Shown here: one piece after another, positions 5,335-6,841 of the stretch
Layout of the letters: each line of letters begins with the position of its first letter
Position numbering within the stretch: position 1 is the first letter of the stretch
NCBI GenBank assembly: GCA_017354595.1
Contig: JAFMQQ010000087.1
Coordinates: 1-6,841, forward strand
From: Micromonosporaceae bacterium
Lineage (GTDB): Bacteria > Actinomycetota > Actinomycetes > Mycobacteriales > Micromonosporaceae
Direction of reading: 5' to 3'
Length of the DNA stretch: 6,841 nt
Position numbers and translations under genes: made by a program
Notes under the pieces: model-generated
The model's database searches: none
The model's input: the letters and a program-made list of their open reading frames with translations, nothing else
What the model was told of the DNA's origin: nothing

Positions 5335-5348
5335 TGCAAACGCTTACA
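5335..5348. promoter_or_regulatory. LacI/GalR-family operator
   Basis: TGCAAACGCTTACA has the symmetric core TGnAAnCGnTTnCA, with the central CG that LacI/GalR-family repressors (including MalR-, AglR- and CcpA-like proteins) recognise. It lies 92 bp upstream of the sugar-binding protein start, where sugar-responsive repression of an ABC importer is expected. The cognate regulator gene is not in the window. Confidence 0.7.
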
Positions 5349-5404
5349 TGGTCCGGTGGAACCGGCTGCCCGGCCTGGCCGGTCCCTGTTACACGGAGGC
5401 GCGC

Positions 5405-5418
5405 AGATGCGCGCATCT
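5405..5418. repeat. Perfect 14-bp palindrome in the leader of the sugar-binding protein gene
   Basis: AGATGCGCGCATCT is fully self-complementary and ends 22 bases before the ATG. An overlapping alternative hairpin pairs GCGCGC (5399-5404) with GCGCGC (5409-5414) around AGAT. Either DNA-binding symmetry or an mRNA structure just ahead of the ribosome site is possible. Confidence 0.6.
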
Positions 5419-5440
5419 ATCGTCGTCAGAGGAAAGGGCC

Positions 5441-6808
5441 ATGACCATAGGCATTCGCCGCCGCCTGTTCGCGGCGCTGGTCCCCGCCGTCGCCATTGCG
5501 ACCGCGGCGGCCGGCTGTTCGAACTCGTCGAATAACAATAGCGGCGCAGGAGCGGTACCCACGCTTACCGGTGACTGCGCTCAGTATCAGGCATATGCGG
5601 GCCACGCGGGCAAGACGGTGACGATGTTCGCATCGATCATCAGCCCGGAGTCCGATTCGCTGCAGAAGTCCTGGAAGCAGTTCAGCGACTGCACCGGCAT
5701 CACCATCAAGTACGAGGGCTCCAACGACTTCGAGTCGCAGCTGCCGGTACGGGTCAACGGTGGCAACGCCCCCGACCTCGCGATCATCCCGCAGCCGGGC
5801 CTGCTGCAGCAGATGGTCGGCACCGGCAAGGTGGCCAAGCCGCCGGCCCAGGTTGTGTCCGATGTGGACAAGTACTGGAACAAGGCGTGGAAGCAGTACG
5901 GCACGGTCGACGGCCAGTTCTACGCCGCGCCGATGAGCGCGAACATGAAGTCGCTGGTGTGGTACTCGCCGAAGACGTTCGCCGCCAACGGGTGGAAGGT
6001 CCCGACCACCTGGGCCGACATGATGACCCTCTCCGACCAGATCGCCGCCTCGGGTAAGGCGAAGCCGTGGTGCGGCGGCATCGGCTCGGGTACCGCCACC
6101 GGCTGGCCGGCCACCGACTGGCTGGAGGAGATCGTGCTGCGTACCGGCGGCGGCCAGGTCTACGACGACTGGGTGGCGCACAAGATCAAGTTCAGCGACC
6201 CGCAGATCACCGACGCCTTCACCCAGCTGTCGAAGTGGATGCTGAACACGAAGTACGTCAACGCCGGCTTCGGCGACGTCAAGTCCATCGCCACCACCAC
6301 CTTCCAGGACGCCGGCAAGCCGATCCTGACCGGCAAGTGCGCGATGCTGCAGCAGGCCTCCTTCTATGGCGCGCAGTGGCCGAAGGGGACCGATATCTCG
6401 GAGAACGGCCAGATCTTCGCGTTCTACCTGCCCGGCATCAACCCGTCGGTGCAGACCCCGGTCGAGGGCGGTGGCGAGTTTGTCACCCCGTTCTCCAACC
6501 GGCCCGAGGTGCAGGCGGTGCAGAGCTATCTGTCCACTCCGGACTGGGCGACCAGCCGGATCAAGGTAGCGACGGGCTGGGTCTCGGCCAACTCCGGCGC
6601 CGACCAGACCGCGTACACCGACCCGATCGACAAGCTGTCGGCGAAGTACCTGACCGACCCGAACGCGACGTTCCGCTTCGACGCCTCCGACATGATGCCG
6701 GCGGCAGTGGGCTCCGGCTCGGAGTGGACCGCGATGACCGACCTGTTCTCCGGTCGGAAGAACATCCAGCAGGCGCAGCAGGCCATCGACGCGTCGTGGC
6801 CATCCTGA
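5441..6808 (+). CDS. Alpha-glucoside-type ABC transporter substrate-binding lipoprotein
   Basis: This 455-residue extracytoplasmic solute-binding protein (SBP_bac_1 type) captures an oligosaccharide, likely an alpha-glucoside, for an ABC importer. It starts with a lipoprotein signal peptide: basic IRRR at 5-8, hydrophobic core 9-24, and lipobox AAGC with Cys26 as the lipidated residue. A Ser/Asn-rich linker (27-37) follows. NAPDLAIIPQPGLL (109-122) and the block GTATGWPATDWLEEIVLR (217-234) followed by VYDDWV are characteristic, to my recollection, of AglE-like binding proteins. The exact sugar is not certain. ATG 5441 is chosen over the in-frame extension to 5147 because it begins the signal peptide and has AGAGGAAAG (5428-5436) just upstream. 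The gene is probably the first of an importer operon and under the LacI-type operator. A few AT-ending codons encode the Asn-rich linker. Confidence 0.92.
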   Translation: MTIGIRRRLFAALVPAVAIATAAAGCSNSSNNNSGAGAVPTLTGDCAQYQAYAGHAGKTVTMFASIISPESDSLQKSWKQFSDCTGITIKYEGSNDFESQLPVRVNGGNAPDLAIIPQPGLLQQMVGTGKVAKPPAQVVSDVDKYWNKAWKQYGTVDGQFYAAPMSANMKSLVWYSPKTFAANGWKVPTTWADMMTLSDQIAASGKAKPWCGGIGSGTATGWPATDWLEEIVLRTGGGQVYDDWVAHKIKFSDPQITDAFTQLSKWMLNTKYVNAGFGDVKSIATTTFQDAGKPILTGKCAMLQQASFYGAQWPKGTDISENGQIFAFYLPGINPSVQTPVEGGGEFVTPFSNRPEVQAVQSYLSTPDWATSRIKVATGWVSANSGADQTAYTDPIDKLSAKYLTDPNATFRFDASDMMPAAVGSGSEWTAMTDLFSGRKNIQQAQQAIDASWPS

Positions 6809-6841
6809 CCAGATGATGCGGAGCCGCGGCCCGGGAAACCG
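6809..6841. other. Window end after the sugar-binding protein gene; too short to assign
   Basis: ATG codons at 6813 and 6816 open a frame to the edge, but no ribosome-binding site precedes them and only about nine codons are visible. In importers of this type a permease gene normally follows, so the next gene may begin here or shortly beyond the edge. Confidence 0.3.

Larger units (their letters stand above)
5274..5440 (+). promoter_or_regulatory. Regulatory region of the sugar-uptake operon
   Basis: This 167-bp gap is visibly richer in A/T than the flanking genes and packed with symmetric elements. They are TCCGGT/ACCGGA (5280-5285 and 5298-5303) enclosing GTAA-TTG-TTAC (5289-5299), GTGTC-TG-GACAC (5316-5327), a LacI-type operator (5335-5348), ACCGGC/GCCGGT (5361-5366 and 5378-5383), and a perfect palindrome at 5405-5418. 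A possible promoter is TGGACA (5321-5326) with a 17-bp spacer and a weak TTACAT (5344-5349). This would place the LacI-type site across the -10 box. Confidence 0.65.

Noticed and set aside
5147..5440. N-terminal extension of the sugar-binding protein back to 5147
   Set aside because: It would overlap the propeller gene, read through the regulatory region, and bury the lipoprotein signal peptide that begins at 5441.

Overview
The window is GC-rich (about 70% by eye) with a strong G/C preference at third codon positions, GTG as well as ATG starts, and purine-rich Shine-Dalgarno sites. This suggests an actinobacterial chromosome. The AglE-type sugar lipoprotein, the DHA2 exporter and the many GTAC-containing words would fit a Micromonosporaceae-like organism, but that placement is inference.

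Layout. (1) Positions 1-266 hold the 3' end of a LuxR-type transcriptional regulator; the 5' part lies outside the window. (2) Positions 267-493 hold no intact gene but are dense in inverted repeats, and the reverse strand may carry a remnant of a convergent gene. (3) Positions 494-1035 are a compact toxin-antitoxin operon: a ribbon-helix-helix antitoxin and a RelE/ParE-type toxin whose ends overlap by 4 bases. (4) After a hairpin-rich gap, 1269-2942 encodes a 14-helix DHA2-family (EmrB/QacA-like) drug exporter. Its stop codon lies in a 16-bp tandem repeat. (5) On the reverse strand, 2987-3136 encodes a tiny one-helix membrane protein that ends in twelve glycines and a tyrosine. (6) Positions 3298-5273 form a likely two-gene operon: a PAPS-dependent sulfotransferase and, 41 bp later, a five-bladed beta-propeller protein related to GH43/GH32/GH130-type glycosidases. 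(7) A 167-bp regulatory region (5274-5440) contains a textbook LacI-family operator and further palindromes. It precedes an extracytoplasmic sugar-binding lipoprotein (5441-6808) of the alpha-glucoside ABC importer type. The importer operon probably continues past the right edge.

Working together: the toxin-antitoxin pair and the exporter look like independent accessory units. The right half is carbohydrate-centred: glycan sulfation, a glycosidase-like protein, and repressor-controlled uptake of an oligosaccharide. Whether the sulfotransferase/propeller pair and the importer belong to one pathway cannot be shown from this window. I see no rRNA, tRNA, CRISPR array or insertion sequence. The best candidates for new biology are the sulfotransferase/beta-propeller pair, the polyglycine membrane microprotein and the over-represented GGTACC word.
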